DNA of 10,236 nucleotides from JBKHXU01 sp046565865. GTDB lineage: Bacteria; Pseudomonadota; Gammaproteobacteria; Acidiferrobacterales; Sulfurifustaceae. The stretch lies in contig JBKHXU010000184.1 in assembly GCA_046565865.1 (NCBI GenBank), forward strand, positions 1 through 10,236. Direction: 5' to 3'. Below are positions 1-8,709 of the stretch, in pieces. The notes beneath the pieces were generated by a model. It worked only from the letters and a program-made list of their open reading frames with translations. It was not told the DNA's origin and ran no database searches. Every line of letters begins with the position of its first letter. The first letter of the stretch is position 1. A program made the position numbers and the translations under genes.

Positions 1-19
1 GGAAGCGGCGTAACGGCGG

Positions 20-1465
20 TTAGGTGCCCGCGTCCTTCGCGTCGCCGACGCGCGCGATCTTCATGGCGCTGGTGCCGCCCATGACACCGGTCAGATCGCC
101 CTTGGTAATGATGACGAGGTCGCCGTCGCGTACGGTGCCGCGGCGGCGCAGCTCGTCGATGACGAGGCGGTTGATTTCGGCGTGGTCGGACGTGTTGATT
201 TCGAATGCCACTGGGTACACGCCGCGATACATCGTCACCTTACGCTGCGTCTGCTGGTGCCGCGTGAGGGCGTAGATCGGCACGCCGGAACTGATGCGCG
301 ACATCCACAGCGGGGTTGAGCCGGATTCGGTGAGCGCGGCGATGGCCTTCACGCCCAGGTGATTGGCGGTGTACATCGTCGCCATGGCGATGGCTTCGTC
401 GATGCGGCTGAAGGTCACGGAGCGGCGGTGCTCGGAGTGAATGGCGTCTTCCTGTTTTTCCGCGACGCGGCAGACACGGTCCATTGCCGCCACTGCCGCC
501 ACTGGGTGTTTGCCGCGCGCGGTCTCGGCCGAAAGCATAATCGCGTCGGTGCCGTCGAGCACGGCGTTGGCGACATCGGACACCTCGGCGCGCGTCGGGA
601 TCGCGTTCTCGATCATGGACTCCATCATTTGGGTTGCGGTGATCACGACCTTGTTCATGCGCCGCGCGATTTTGATGAAGCGCTTCTGCAACGGCGGCAC
701 CGCGGCGTCGCCGACCTCGACCGCCAGGTCACCGCGCGCGATCATGATGACGTCGGCGGCGGCGGTGATCTCCTCGATCGCCTCGACCGCCTCCGCGCGC
801 TCGATCTTGGCCACGATACCGGCCTGGCCGCCGGCGGCGCGCAACAGCTCGCGCGCCTCGTTGACGTCGGCGGCGCTGCGCGGAAACGAAATGGCGAGGT
901 AGTCGGCGTTGATGGCGGCCGCCGCCTTGATGTCCTCGCGGTCCTTCTCGGTCAGCGCGCGCGCCGACAATCCCCCGCCCTGCCGGTTGATGCCCTTGCT
1001 GTTGTCGAGCGGCCCCCCGACCACCACGCGACAAACGATTTCCGGGCCCTGCACGTGGTCCACCCACAGCACGATGCGCCCGTCGTCGAGCAGCAACGTC
1101 GCGCCGCGCGTGACGTCCTGCGGCAGCGCCTTGTAGGTGACGCCGACGCGCTCCTGGGTTCCGGCGTCGAGCGCGAGATCGGCATCCAAAATGAAGTTAT
1201 CGCCTTCCGCAAGAATGATCGGGGCCTTCTTAAATTTTCCGATTCGAATCTTCGGGCCTTGTAGATCGACCAGCACGCCGATCTGACGGCCGTGCGCCTG
1301 GGCGCGCTCGCGCGCCGCTTCGGCCCGGCGCGCGTGGATCTGGGCCGGATCATGCGAGAAGTTCAAGCGCACGACATCGACGCCCGCCTCGATCAACTTA
1401 TCGAGGATTTTGGGATCGTCCGTGGCAGGACCGAGGGTGGCGACAATCTTGGTTCGACGGAACAC
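20..1465 (-). CDS. pyk: Pyruvate kinase
   Basis: Converts phosphoenolpyruvate and ADP to pyruvate and ATP, the last step of glycolysis, in the cytoplasm. The 481-residue product has the family's usual length. It begins with the typical FRRTKIVATLGPATD strand, followed by the substrate-site VRLNFSH (about 32-38), VDLQGPKIRIG at the start of the B domain (about 66-76), AKIERAE with Lys220 and Glu222, MIARGDLAVEVG with Asp246, and the ITATQMMESM / NAIPTRAEVSDVANAVLDG / IMLSAET stretch (about 275-315). The C-terminal regulatory domain is complete and ends at a TAA. The start chosen is GTG at 1465: AAGGAG lies 6 nt upstream, and this start gives the same catalytic numbering as E. coli PykF (K220, E222, D246, recalled). 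A GTG at 1480 would add five residues. The linker GINRQGGGLSARALTEKD resembles the PykA-type enzymes of proteobacteria; allosteric control cannot be read from sequence. It is the last gene of the tkt-gap-pgk-pyk run in this window, 61 bp after pgk. Confidence 0.97.
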   Translation of the reverse strand: MFRRTKIVATLGPATDDPKILDKLIEAGVDVVRLNFSHDPAQIHARRAEAARERAQAHGRQIGVLVDLQGPKIRIGKFKKAPIILAEGDNFILDADLALDAGTQERVGVTYKALPQDVTRGATLLLDDGRIVLWVDHVQGPEIVCRVVVGGPLDNSKGINRQGGGLSARALTEKDREDIKAAAAINADYLAISFPRSAADVNEARELLRAAGGQAGIVAKIERAEAVEAIEEITAAADVIMIARGDLAVEVGDAAVPPLQKRFIKIARRMNKVVITATQMMESMIENAIPTRAEVSDVANAVLDGTDAIMLSAETARGKHPVAAVAAMDRVCRVAEKQEDAIHSEHRRSVTFSRIDEAIAMATMYTANHLGVKAIAALTESGSTPLWMSRISSGVPIYALTRHQQTQRKVTMYRGVYPVAFEINTSDHAEINRLVIDELRRRGTVRDGDLVIITKGDLTGVMGGTSAMKIARVGDAKDAGT

Positions 1466-1471
1466 GGCTTG

Positions 1472-1477
1472 CTCCTT
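1472..1477 (-). promoter_or_regulatory. Ribosome binding site deciding the pyk start
   Basis: The sense strand reads AAGGAG, six bases before GTG at 1465. This near-ideal Shine-Dalgarno sequence lies inside the five extra codons of a longer reading from GTG 1480, which argues that the shorter form starting FRRTKIV is the real protein. Confidence 0.8.
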
Positions 1478-1484
1478 CACCGGA

Positions 1485-1518
1485 CTCGCCCCTCGCCCCG
1501 GGGTCGGGGCGAGGCGAG
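1485..1518 (-). repeat. GC-rich hairpin between pgk and pyk
   Basis: CCTCGCCCC (1491-1499) and GGGGCGAGG (1506-1514) form a perfect 9-bp stem around a 6-nt loop. Four further pairs (CTCG 1485-1488 with CGAG 1515-1518) extend it past a 2-nt bulge. It sits between the pgk stop (1527) and the pyk ribosome site (1472-1477). No T-run follows on the sense strand, so it is not a classical intrinsic terminator. It could attenuate transcription, stabilise the upstream mRNA, or be a dispersed palindromic repeat; the sequence alone does not decide. Confidence 0.6.
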
Positions 1519-1526
1519 GCGGCCGT

Positions 1527-2708
1527 TTACTTCTTTGCCCGCTCTTCGAGAATGGCGACGGCGGGAAGTTTTTTGCCTTCTAAGAACTCGAGGAACGCAC
1601 CACCAGCGGTGGAGATATACGACACCTTGTCATAGATGTCGTACTTCTGGATCGCGGCGATGGTGTCGCCGCCGCCCGCGAGCGTGAATGCCGAGGTCGC
1701 AGCGATCGCCTCGGCAATCTTCTTGGTGCCGGCGCCAAACTGGTCGAACTCGAACACGCCGACCGGGCCGTTCCACACCACGGTGCCGGCCTTCATGATG
1801 ATGTCGGCCAATTCCTGTGCGCTCTTGGGACCGATGTCGAAGATCATGTCGTCGTCGGCCACGCTGCCGGCATCTTTGAGCACCGCCTTCTCGTTCGCAT
1901 CGAATTTCTTGCCGACCACGACGTCGACGGCAATGGGAATCTTAGCGCCGCGCTTGGTCATCTTGTCCATGAGCGCCTTTGCGGTCGGGATTAAATCCGC
2001 CTCGGCCAGCGACTTGCCGATCTTCTGGCCGGCCGCGGCCAAAAAGGTATTGGCGATGCCGCCGCCGACGACGAGCTGATCGACCTTCTCGGACAGCGAT
2101 TCGAGCACGGTGAGCTTAGTCGAAACCTTGGAGCCACCGACGATGGCCACCATCGGGCGCTTGGGATTGAGCAGCGCCTTGGTGAGCGCGTCCAGCTCTT
2201 CCATCAGCAACAGACCGGCACAGGCAACCGGCGCAAACTTGGCCACGCCATGGGTCGAGCCTTCGGCGCGGTGCGCGGTACCGAAGGCGTCCATCACGAA
2301 CACGTCGCACAGCGCGGCGTATTTCTTCGCGGTGTCGTCGACGTTTTTCTTCTCGCCATTGTTGAAGCGGACGTTCTCGAGCAGCACCAGCTCGCCGGCC
2401 GCAACATCGAAACCGCCGTTGACCCAGTCTTTCACCAGGCGCACCGGCTTGCCGAGCTTCTTACTCAGATCGTCGGCCACGGGCTTGAGCGAATTCTCTT
2501 CCGAATACTCACCTTCGGTCGGACGACCCAGGTGCGACATCACCATCACCTTGGCGCTGGCCTTCAAGCAATGCTGGAACGTGGGCATGGACGCGCTGAT
2601 GCGCGCGTCGGACGTGACTTTGCCGTCCTTCACCGGGACGTTGAGGTCGGCGCGGATCAACACGCGCTTACCTTTCAGATCGAGATCGGTCAATTTTATT
2701 ACAGGCAT
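1527..2708 (-). CDS. pgk: Phosphoglycerate kinase
   Basis: Transfers the acyl phosphate of 1,3-bisphosphoglycerate to ADP, giving 3-phosphoglycerate and ATP; the reaction is reversible and also used in the Calvin cycle and gluconeogenesis. The protein has 393 residues, within the usual bacterial range. The N-terminal substrate domain shows [14 protein letters not shown] (about 18-31, with Arg19, Asp21, Asn23), MSHLGRP (57-63), [14 protein letters not shown] (about 109-122) and [14 protein letters not shown] (139-152). The nucleotide domain shows [11 protein letters not shown] (188-198), [26 protein letters not shown] (310-320) and AGGGDTIAA (344-352), and the protein closes with [13 protein letters not shown]. 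All key residues I can check are present. The ATG start is preceded only by a weak ribosome site (GGGAA, about 8 nt away). It lies third in the tkt-gap-pgk-pyk run, 144 bp after gap. Confidence 0.98.
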   Translation of the reverse strand: MPVIKLTDLDLKGKRVLIRADLNVPVKDGKVTSDARISASMPTFQHCLKASAKVMVMSHLGRPTEGEYSEENSLKPVADDLSKKLGKPVRLVKDWVNGGFDVAAGELVLLENVRFNNGEKKNVDDTAKKYAALCDVFVMDAFGTAHRAEGSTHGVAKFAPVACAGLLLMEELDALTKALLNPKRPMVAIVGGSKVSTKLTVLESLSEKVDQLVVGGGIANTFLAAAGQKIGKSLAEADLIPTAKALMDKMTKRGAKIPIAVDVVVGKKFDANEKAVLKDAGSVADDDMIFDIGPKSAQELADIIMKAGTVVWNGPVGVFEFDQFGAGTKKIAEAIAATSAFTLAGGGDTIAAIQKYDIYDKVSYISTAGGAFLEFLEGKKLPAVAILEERAKK

Positions 2709-2732
2709 TGTTCTATTCCCGAAATGGGCCTT

Positions 2733-2844
2733 CTGGAATGGGACGCAGAGATCGCAGAGACGCGGAGGTCGCGGAGAACGACAGGTTTACGATTAAAAAT
2801 CTCTGCGTTCTCCGCGTCTCTGCGTCCTCTGCGTTTTATTCCAG
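2733..2844. repeat. Imperfect inverted repeat built of CGC(A/G)GAG units
   Basis: The gap-pgk spacer is almost filled by two 45-nt arms, 2733-2777 and 2800-2844, separated by 22 nt. By my hand alignment the left arm matches the reverse complement of the right at 37 of 45 positions. Each arm consists of four short units beginning CGC(A/G)GAG, spaced 9, 8, 9 and 9 nt in both arms. The element starts about 9 nt after the gap stop and ends about 24 nt before the pgk ATG. In RNA it would fold into a long hairpin. It encodes no protein and has no transposase. It resembles the short palindromic intergenic repeats scattered through many GC-rich proteobacterial genomes, though I cannot assign it to a named family. 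Confidence 0.75.
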
Positions 2845-2852
2845 GGCGTAAC

Positions 2853-3964
<1,112 letters not shown>

Positions 3965-4018
3965 TAGTCGCTCGCGGATCGGTATGCCAGGGGGGTATGT
4001 CCTCTGCGCGGCGAGCGC

Positions 4019-6070
4019 TTACAGAATTTCCTCGACCGTCTTGGCGACGTTTTCGCCGGTGAAGCCGAAGTATTTGAACAGCGCGCCGGCCGGTGCCGAT
4101 TCGCCGAAGCGATTCAAGCCCACGACCTTGCCGTCGAGCCCGACGTACTTGTACCAGCCGTCGGTGACGCCGGCCTCCACCGCCACGCGCTTCACGCCCT
4201 TGGGCAGCACCGACTCGCGGTACGCGGCGTCTTGGGCGTCGAACGCATCCGTCGACGGCATCGACACCACGCGCACCTTCTTGCCCTTGGCGGCAAGCAG
4301 CTTTTGCGCCTCCATGGCGATGCCGACTTCGGAACCGGTGGCGATGATAACGGCTTGCGGTTTGCCGCCGTCGGCTTCCGACAGCACGTAACCGCCGCGA
4401 CGGATCGCCGCGATCTTTTGCGCATCGCGCGCCTGATGCGGCAGGTTCTGGCGCGAGAAGATGAGGCAGCTCGGGCCGGTCTTGCGCTCGATGGCGAGCT
4501 TCCAGGCGACGGCGGACTCGACCGCGTCGCACGGACGCCAGACCGACATATTAGGAATCAATCGCAGCGTCGCCGTCTGCTCGACCGCTTGGTGCGTCGG
4601 GCCGTCTTCGCCCAAACCGATGGAGTCATGAGTGTAGACAAAGATCGACGGCACCTTCATCAACGCCGCCATGCGCAGCGCGTTGCGCGCGTACTCGGAG
4701 AACATCAGGAACGTGCCGCCGTACGGTATCAAGCCACCGTGCAGCGCGATGCCGTTTAACATCGCCGACATACCGAACTCGCGCACGCCGAAATAGATGT
4801 AGTTGGCGTCGGATACGGTCTTGCTCAGGCCTTTGCACACCTTCCAGTTGGTGTAGTTCGAGCCGGTGAGGTCGGCCGAACCGCCGATGAGCTCCGGCAG
4901 CAACGGACCGAAACCGTTGAGTGCGTTCTGCGACGCCTTGCGCGAGGCGATGGTCTCGGCCTTGGCGTCGACCGACTTGATGAACTCTTCCGACTTTTGA
5001 TTCCAGTCTTTCGGCAGCTCGTTCTTGATTACGCGCCGCTCGAACTCCGCAGCCAGATCGGGATGCGCCTTTTTGTAGGCGGCGAACTTGTCGTTCCACG
5101 CCTTCTCGGCCGCCGCGCCCTTGGTGCGTGCGTCCCAACCGGCATAGATCTCATCCGGCACCACGAACGGCGGGTAGTTCCAGCCGATGTTGGCGCGGGT
5201 CGCGGCCACTTCGGCGTCGCCGAGCGCGGCACCGTGGCACTCCTCTTTACCGCACTTGTTCGGCGCGCCCCAGCCGATCACGGTCTTGCAGCAAATGATC
5301 GTCGGCTTGTCCGTCACCTTGCGCGCGGCCTCGATCGCCTTCTTCACCGCCTCGGCGTCGTGACCGTCGACGTTCGGGATCACGTGCCAGCCGTAGGCCT
5401 CGAACCGCTTCGGCGTATCGTCCGTGAACCAGCCCGGCGTCGCGCCGTGGCCGCGTACTTCGCCGTCGATGGAGATGCCGTTGTCGTCGTAAAACGCGAT
5501 CAGCTTACCCAGGCCCAAGGTGCCCGCGAGCGAGCACGCCTCGTGCGAGATGCCTTCCATCAAGCAGCCGTCGCCGAGGAACACATAGGTGTAGTGATCG
5601 ACGATGTTATGCCCGTCGCGATTGAACTGACCGGCCAATACCTTTTCCGCGATCGCCATGCCGACGGCGTTGGTGATGCCCTGGCCGAGCGGACCGGTGG
5701 TGGTCTCGACGCCCGGCGCGTAGCCGTACTCTGGGTGGCCGGGAGTCTTGGAATGCAGCTGACGGAAGTTTTTGATCTCTTCCATCGGCAGGTCGTAACC
5801 CGTGAGATGCAGCAGCGAATACAGCAGCATCGACCCGTGACCGTTCGACAGCACGAAGCGATCGCGGTCGGGCCACTTCGGGTTCGCCGGGTTGTGCTTT
5901 AAATAGTCGTTCCACAGCACTTCAGCGATGTCGGCCATGCCCATCGGCGCGCCGGGGTGACCCGAGTTTGCCTTCTGCACCGCGTCCATGGACAGCGCGC
6001 GGATGGCGTTCGCCAGCTGACGACGGCCGAGCGATTTCGCGGCGGGTTGTGCTTGCGGGTTTGCGGTCAT
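4019..6070 (-). CDS. tkt: Transketolase
   Basis: Thiamine-diphosphate enzyme that moves two-carbon ketol units between sugar phosphates, linking the pentose phosphate or Calvin cycle to glycolysis. From the ATG at 6070 it has 683 residues, normal for a bacterial transketolase. The PP domain shows [18 protein letters not shown] (36-53), [11 protein letters not shown] (74-84), [17 protein letters not shown] (123-139) and the cofactor motif [13 protein letters not shown] (166-178), with the metal ligand region DDNGISIDG (195-203). The Pyr domain carries the catalytic Glu431 in [12 protein letters not shown], then [14 protein letters not shown] and [15 protein letters not shown] (480-494). The C-terminal domain includes [12 protein letters not shown]. 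Start choice: GAGG lies 9 nt before ATG 6070, and the in-frame extension to GTG 6115 has no family similarity and no better ribosome site. It is the first gene of the operon leading to gap, pgk and pyk, with a likely promoter in the 264 bp upstream. Confidence 0.98.
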   Translation of the reverse strand: MTANPQAQPAAKSLGRRQLANAIRALSMDAVQKANSGHPGAPMGMADIAEVLWNDYLKHNPANPKWPDRDRFVLSNGHGSMLLYSLLHLTGYDLPMEEIKNFRQLHSKTPGHPEYGYAPGVETTTGPLGQGITNAVGMAIAEKVLAGQFNRDGHNIVDHYTYVFLGDGCLMEGISHEACSLAGTLGLGKLIAFYDDNGISIDGEVRGHGATPGWFTDDTPKRFEAYGWHVIPNVDGHDAEAVKKAIEAARKVTDKPTIICCKTVIGWGAPNKCGKEECHGAALGDAEVAATRANIGWNYPPFVVPDEIYAGWDARTKGAAAEKAWNDKFAAYKKAHPDLAAEFERRVIKNELPKDWNQKSEEFIKSVDAKAETIASRKASQNALNGFGPLLPELIGGSADLTGSNYTNWKVCKGLSKTVSDANYIYFGVREFGMSAMLNGIALHGGLIPYGGTFLMFSEYARNALRMAALMKVPSIFVYTHDSIGLGEDGPTHQAVEQTATLRLIPNMSVWRPCDAVESAVAWKLAIERKTGPSCLIFSRQNLPHQARDAQKIAAIRRGGYVLSEADGGKPQAVIIATGSEVGIAMEAQKLLAAKGKKVRVVSMPSTDAFDAQDAAYRESVLPKGVKRVAVEAGVTDGWYKYVGLDGKVVGLNRFGESAPAGALFKYFGFTGENVAKTVEEIL

Positions 6071-6079
6071 AGTGACGAT

Positions 6080-6083
6080 CCTC
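6080..6083 (-). promoter_or_regulatory. Ribosome binding site of tkt
   Basis: The sense strand carries GAGG (within CGAGGATC) nine bases before the ATG at 6070. This supports the shorter tkt start over the GTG at 6115. Confidence 0.6.
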
Positions 6084-6128
6084 GGTTCCTGTAAACGTGA
6101 GCGCGCGTGGTTCACACGCTGCGCGAAA

Positions 6129-6134
6129 ATTTAA
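6129..6134 (-). promoter_or_regulatory. Possible -10 element upstream of tkt
   Basis: The sense strand reads TTAAAT within the AT-rich patch TTAAATTTT, the only such patch in the nearest 100 bp upstream of tkt. It matches TATAAT at four of six positions. No good -35 hexamer lies 16-18 bp upstream, so any promoter here would be weak or activator-dependent. A start near 6122 would leave a leader of about 50 nt. Judged by eye only. Confidence 0.3.
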
Positions 6135-6144
6135 GTCGACGACA

Positions 6145-6166
6145 TTGGCGATATGCACTTCGCCAA
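6145..6166. promoter_or_regulatory. Dyad, candidate operator upstream of tkt
   Basis: TTGGCGA and TCGCCAA form a perfect 7-bp inverted repeat with an 8-nt spacer; the central TGCA is itself symmetric, so 9 of 11 half-site positions pair. It lies about 75-96 bp upstream of the tkt ATG and directly upstream of the candidate -10 patch at 6129-6134, where an activator or repressor of the tkt-gap-pgk-pyk operon could bind. I do not recognise the regulator. The site does not look like a simple hairpin terminator for the phosphatase gene, since it lies about 170 bp beyond that gene's stop and lacks a T-run. Confidence 0.45.
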
Positions 6167-6334
6167 CCAAGTCGGTATGCGCGATTGTCCTCGTCGATTT
6201 GCCGCCGCCCCCACTCAGACGGCGCCGCCGGAATGCTGGAAGTACGGAAAAATGGCGCGGTATTTTCTCTCAAGCCCTAGGGCCGGGGCAATAGAGCGCG
6301 GCCACTTATCGCGGCATAAGCCGGACTGGGCAGT

Positions 6335-7228
6335 CTAGCGCTGCGGCACAATGGACGCGGTCCACGCCGTCCAGCGGTTAAAGCTCGCCGCATCGACCGC
6401 CGCGACCACCGAACGGCTGTCGAGGCCGAAGGAGAATATCGGCTCGCCGTCGAGGGTGGCCGCCGGAATCCCGGCCTCGGCCGCGATCAGGCTGCCGGCG
6501 GCATAGTCCCACAACTTTTGTCCGCCATGCAGATAAAGGTGAAACCGCCCGGCCGCGAGCCAGCACCACTCCAGGCTACACGCGCCGAAGTTGCGCTGCG
6601 AGCCGTACGGCGGCGTGCTGCCGAGCGCGGCCGCGAGCGGCCGGGGCAGGCGTTTGAAGTCGACCACCGCGAGACAGCGGCGCAGCTCATCCGGTGCGGT
6701 CACGGTCACCCGCAGCGGCGCGCCGTTGCGCCACGCGCCCTGCCCACGGCGCGCGCTGAAACATTCGTCGCGCAGCGGATCGTAGACCAAACCCAACACC
6801 GGCCCATCGGCCTTGAGCAAGGCAAGCGAGACGCCAAAGAATGGAACGCCGGCGGCGTAGTTGGTGGTGCCGTCCAGCGGATCGAGACACCAGAGGCCTT
6901 CGTGCGCCGACGGCATCAGCGACGCGTGCGCCTGCCCGGACATTTCCTCGCCGAGCAACGCGTACTGCGGCCAGCGGCGCGCCAGTTCCGCGCGCAGCCG
7001 TTCCTGCATTGCGTGATCGGCGGCGGTCACGACACTGCCGTCGCCTTTGACCATGCGCTCTACGCCCACGGGCTGACTCGGACTCGCCGCCTCACGCGCG
7101 GCGAAGCGCGCCATGATTTCGCTGCGCGCCGTGGCGCGCAGCAGCTCGCTCAAAACCTCGAGCGACGGCAAGGCATCGGTATGTGCCAGCGGGGGTTGCC
7201 GGCCGCTTACGCGGCCTCGCCCTTCCAC
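6335..7228 (-). CDS. Inositol monophosphatase family phosphatase
   Basis: Metal-dependent sugar-phosphate or nucleotide phosphatase of the IMPase/FBPase/CysQ superfamily. With 297 residues from GTG 7228 the metal-binding motifs are intact: KGDGSVVTAAD (61-71), LGEEMSG with Glu94/Glu95, WCLDPLDGTTNYAAG with Asp116 and Asp119 (113-127), and LWDYAAGSLIAAEAG with Asp241 (239-253). The substrate cannot be fixed from sequence: SuhB-like inositol phosphatase, CysQ-like 3'-phosphoadenosine phosphatase and sugar bisphosphatase are all possible. Its closeness to tkt and gap is suggestive but no proof of a sugar bisphosphatase role. The start is uncertain. GTG 7228 overlaps the upstream thioredoxin-like gene by 22 bp; a TTG at 7171 would remove 19 poorly conserved residues. 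ATG 7114 would cut into the first conserved helix and is unlikely. No clear ribosome site precedes any of them, so translational coupling to the upstream gene is plausible. Confidence 0.88.
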   Translation of the reverse strand: MEGRGRVSGRQPPLAHTDALPSLEVLSELLRATARSEIMARFAAREAASPSQPVGVERMVKGDGSVVTAADHAMQERLRAELARRWPQYALLGEEMSGQAHASLMPSAHEGLWCLDPLDGTTNYAAGVPFFGVSLALLKADGPVLGLVYDPLRDECFSARRGQGAWRNGAPLRVTVTAPDELRRCLAVVDFKRLPRPLAAALGSTPPYGSQRNFGACSLEWCWLAAGRFHLYLHGGQKLWDYAAGSLIAAEAGIPAATLDGEPIFSFGLDSRSVVAAVDAASFNRWTAWTASIVPQR

Positions 7229-7767
7229 TTGATCGAGCAGCCGATGCTCGGGGTCTGCTCGCGCGGTCCCTGGCCGGTCTGGGCAATCTGCTTCATCGCC
7301 TCGAACAGCTCGCGGCGCGCGTTCGGCACCGCGTCTTTACGCGACTCGTCCAGGCGTCCGCGGTACTGCAGCTCGAGGTCTTTGTTGTAGCCAAAGAAGT
7401 CGGGCGTGCACACCGCACCGTAGGCCTTGGCCACCGCTTGCGACTCGTCGTAGAGATAGGGAAACGGCAGCTTCAACTCGTCGGCCAGACGCTTCATGTT
7501 GTCGAACGAATCCTCGGGGTAGTCGGTCGGGTCGTTACTGCTGATCGCGACGGTGCCGATACCAAAAGCCTTCAACTCCTTGGCGTCGCGGATGATGCGG
7601 TCACGCACGGCCTTCACGTACGGGCAGTGGTTGCAGATAAACATCAGCAACAGGCCATTCGGGCCGCGGACATCCCGCAGCGTGTAGGTCTTACCGTCCG
7701 TCCCCGGGAGCGAAAACTCGGGGGCCGGCCGGCCGAAATCGCAGATCGGTGTTTCGGTACGCGCCAT
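7207..7767 (-). CDS. Thioredoxin-fold protein, peroxiredoxin-like (PRX-like1 type)
   Basis: A 186-residue cytoplasmic protein of the AhpC/TSA-related thioredoxin family; no signal peptide is seen. It shows FGRPAPEFSLPGTDGKTYTL (11-30), the redox motif MFICNHCPYVKAVRD with Cys45 and Cys48 (CxxC), VAISSNDPTDYPEDS (73-87), FPYLYDESQAVAKAYGAVCTPDFFGYN with Cys120 (102-128), YRGRLDESR (135-143) and the hallmark tail PSIGCSIKWK with Cys177. This pattern is typical of the roughly 185-residue 'thioredoxin family protein' group. The physiological substrate is not established to my knowledge; thiol-disulphide exchange or peroxide reduction is likely. The start is ATG 7767, preceded by GGAGG at 6-nt spacing; longer readings to 7830 add a non-conserved stretch. 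It overlaps the following phosphatase gene, implying an operon, and is divergent from the PhnD-like gene. Confidence 0.92.
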   Translation of the reverse strand: MARTETPICDFGRPAPEFSLPGTDGKTYTLRDVRGPNGLLLMFICNHCPYVKAVRDRIIRDAKELKAFGIGTVAISSNDPTDYPEDSFDNMKRLADELKLPFPYLYDESQAVAKAYGAVCTPDFFGYNKDLELQYRGRLDESRKDAVPNARRELFEAMKQIAQTGQGPREQTPSIGCSIKWKGEAA

Positions 7768-7773
7768 CGCCAA

Positions 7774-7778
7774 CCTCC
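7774..7778 (-). promoter_or_regulatory. Ribosome binding site deciding the thioredoxin-like start
   Basis: The sense strand reads GGAGG six bases before ATG 7767. The site would lie inside the coding sequence if translation began at 7830, and the family's N-terminus fits the shorter form. Confidence 0.8.
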
Positions 7779-7791
7779 ATCGAAAAACCAT

Positions 7792-7797
7792 ATTATG
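7792..7797 (-). promoter_or_regulatory. Possible -10 element of the thioredoxin-like gene
   Basis: The sense strand reads CATAAT, five of six matches to TATAAT, about 25 bp before the start codon. The hexamer 17 bp upstream (TTTCAG) is a poor -35. Offered as a candidate only. Confidence 0.3.
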
Positions 7798-7826
7798 GGG
7801 CCAGCGGGCGCCGCCTGAAACCGTTG

Positions 7827-7839
7827 GCATAGGCTATGC
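7827..7839. promoter_or_regulatory. Small dyad in the divergent intergenic region
   Basis: GCATAGGCTATGC is a perfect 6-1-6 inverted repeat midway between the divergent thioredoxin-like gene (start 7767) and PhnD-like gene (start 7886). A -35-like TTGGCA (7824-7829, five of six matches to TTGACA) overlaps it on the plus strand, but I see no good -10 at normal spacing. The dyad could be a regulator site serving either gene; the regulator is unknown. Confidence 0.3.
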
Positions 7840-7873
7840 ATCGATTGGGTTATCCGAAAGCGGCGCGGCCGCC

Positions 7874-7883
7874 GGGGAGGAGG
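7874..7883 (+). promoter_or_regulatory. Strong ribosome binding site of the PhnD-like gene
   Basis: GGGGAGGAGG ends two bases before the ATG at 7886, with the first GGAGG about 6-7 nt away. It supports this start and suggests efficient translation. Confidence 0.75.
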
Positions 7884-7885
7884 CC

Positions 7886-8695
7886 ATGTTTGGGACTCGT
7901 ATTAAGTTAATCGCGCTCGCCCTATTGGCGAGCACCGGTTTCGCGGCGAAGGCGGCGGAACCGGAGATGATTCTGCTGATTCAGCCGATTTTGAGCGAAG
8001 AACGCACGCGCCAGGTGTTCCAACCGCTGGCCGACTATATCGGCGCTGTCACGGGACGCCGGTGCCGCATCCAAACACTGCCCAACTTCCTCGCGTACTG
8101 GGACGTGGTGCGGCGCGGCAACTACGATTTCGCGCTCGACGCGGCCCACTTCACCGACTACCGCGCTCAAAAGATGGGATTCACGATCCTGGCCAAGATT
8201 CCGGACGGCGTGAGCTACAGCTTGATCGTGAGCGACGACCAGCTCGTGTTCGACCCGCAGGAGCTCGCCGGCAAACGCGTCGCCACGCTCGGCCCGCCGA
8301 GCATCGGCGCCGCACGTCTGAACGCCATGTATCCGAATCCCGTGCGCCAGCCGGTCAGCATTGAGGTCGGCGATAGCGAGGCCGGGGCCGCGCTGTTGCG
8401 GCAGCGCAAGGTCGACGCCGCGATCTTGCCGACGCCGTTCGTAAGCCAACAGATGGGCCAAGGCGGCATCGCCGTCGTGCTCACCACGGAACCGATTCCG
8501 CACATCGCGCTGTCGGCCGCGCCGCGGGTCCCGAAACCGATACAGGAATCGCTCCGCGCCGCGCTGCTCAAGGCCGATCGCAGCGACAGCGGGAAAAAAA
8601 TGCTGGGGGCGATCGGCTTCGAGCGCTTCGACCCGGCGACGCCGGAGGTCTACGCCAATCAGCGCAACATGCTGAGCATTTACTGGGGCTACTGA
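7886..8695 (+). CDS. PhnD-like periplasmic substrate-binding protein
   Basis: A 269-residue exported solute-binding protein of the phosphate/phosphite/phosphonate (PhnD/PtxB) class. A Sec signal peptide is visible: Arg5/Lys7, hydrophobic IALALLASTGFA (9-20), and a cleavage site near AKA-AE (residues 23-24). There is no lipobox cysteine, so a soluble periplasmic protein is expected. The mature part follows the family plan: LLIQPILSEERTRQVFQPLADYIG (30-53), YWDVVRRGNYDFALDAAHFTDYRAQ (71-95), DDQLVFDPQELAGKRVATLGPPSIGAA (117-143), VDAAILPTPF (176-185), and a C-terminal GAIGFERFDP. The usual ligand-loop serines of true phosphonate binders are not clear: the region after AGKRVA reads LGPPSIG. The ligand is therefore open. 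No ABC permease or ATPase gene is adjacent, so it is either an orphan binding protein or serves a transporter or sensor elsewhere. bioA follows 48 bp downstream on the same strand. Confidence 0.8.
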   Translation: MFGTRIKLIALALLASTGFAAKAAEPEMILLIQPILSEERTRQVFQPLADYIGAVTGRRCRIQTLPNFLAYWDVVRRGNYDFALDAAHFTDYRAQKMGFTILAKIPDGVSYSLIVSDDQLVFDPQELAGKRVATLGPPSIGAARLNAMYPNPVRQPVSIEVGDSEAGAALLRQRKVDAAILPTPFVSQQMGQGGIAVVLTTEPIPHIALSAAPRVPKPIQESLRAALLKADRSDSGKKMLGAIGFERFDPATPEVYANQRNMLSIYWGY

Positions 8696-8704
8696 TCGTC
8701 AGTA
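8690..8704 (+). repeat. Short hairpin over the stop codon of the PhnD-like gene
   Basis: TACTGA and TCAGTA form a perfect 6-bp inverted repeat around TCG, with the left arm containing the TGA stop. No T-run follows. At this size it may be chance. Confidence 0.3.
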
Positions 8705-8709
8705 CGCCT

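Larger units (their letters stand above)
6071..6334. other. Intergenic region upstream of tkt
   Basis: A 264-bp stretch with no convincing gene on either strand. Besides the candidate operator and -10 patch near tkt, it holds a 10-bp palindrome GCCCTAGGGC (6274-6283) and a weak inverted repeat CTTAT/ATAAG (6306-6321) just downstream of the phosphatase stop. None has the stem plus T-run of an intrinsic terminator. No known riboswitch was recognised. Confidence 0.6.

Noticed and set aside
359..1264. Long open frame on the plus strand opposite pyk (301 codons)
   Set aside because: It mirrors the codon structure of pyruvate kinase, has composition rich in Arg, His and Asp typical of antisense GC-rich frames, and shows no domain.
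2733..2844. CRISPR-like or tandem repeat array
   Set aside because: Units are 8-9 nt with no unique spacers and are arranged as an inverted pair, with no cas gene nearby.
4997..5902. Plus-strand open frame of 301 codons opposite tkt
   Set aside because: It is antisense to conserved transketolase motifs, and its composition is that of a shadow frame.
6071..6334. Riboswitch or small RNA upstream of tkt
   Set aside because: No recognisable conserved riboswitch core or RNA fold; only short dyads are seen.
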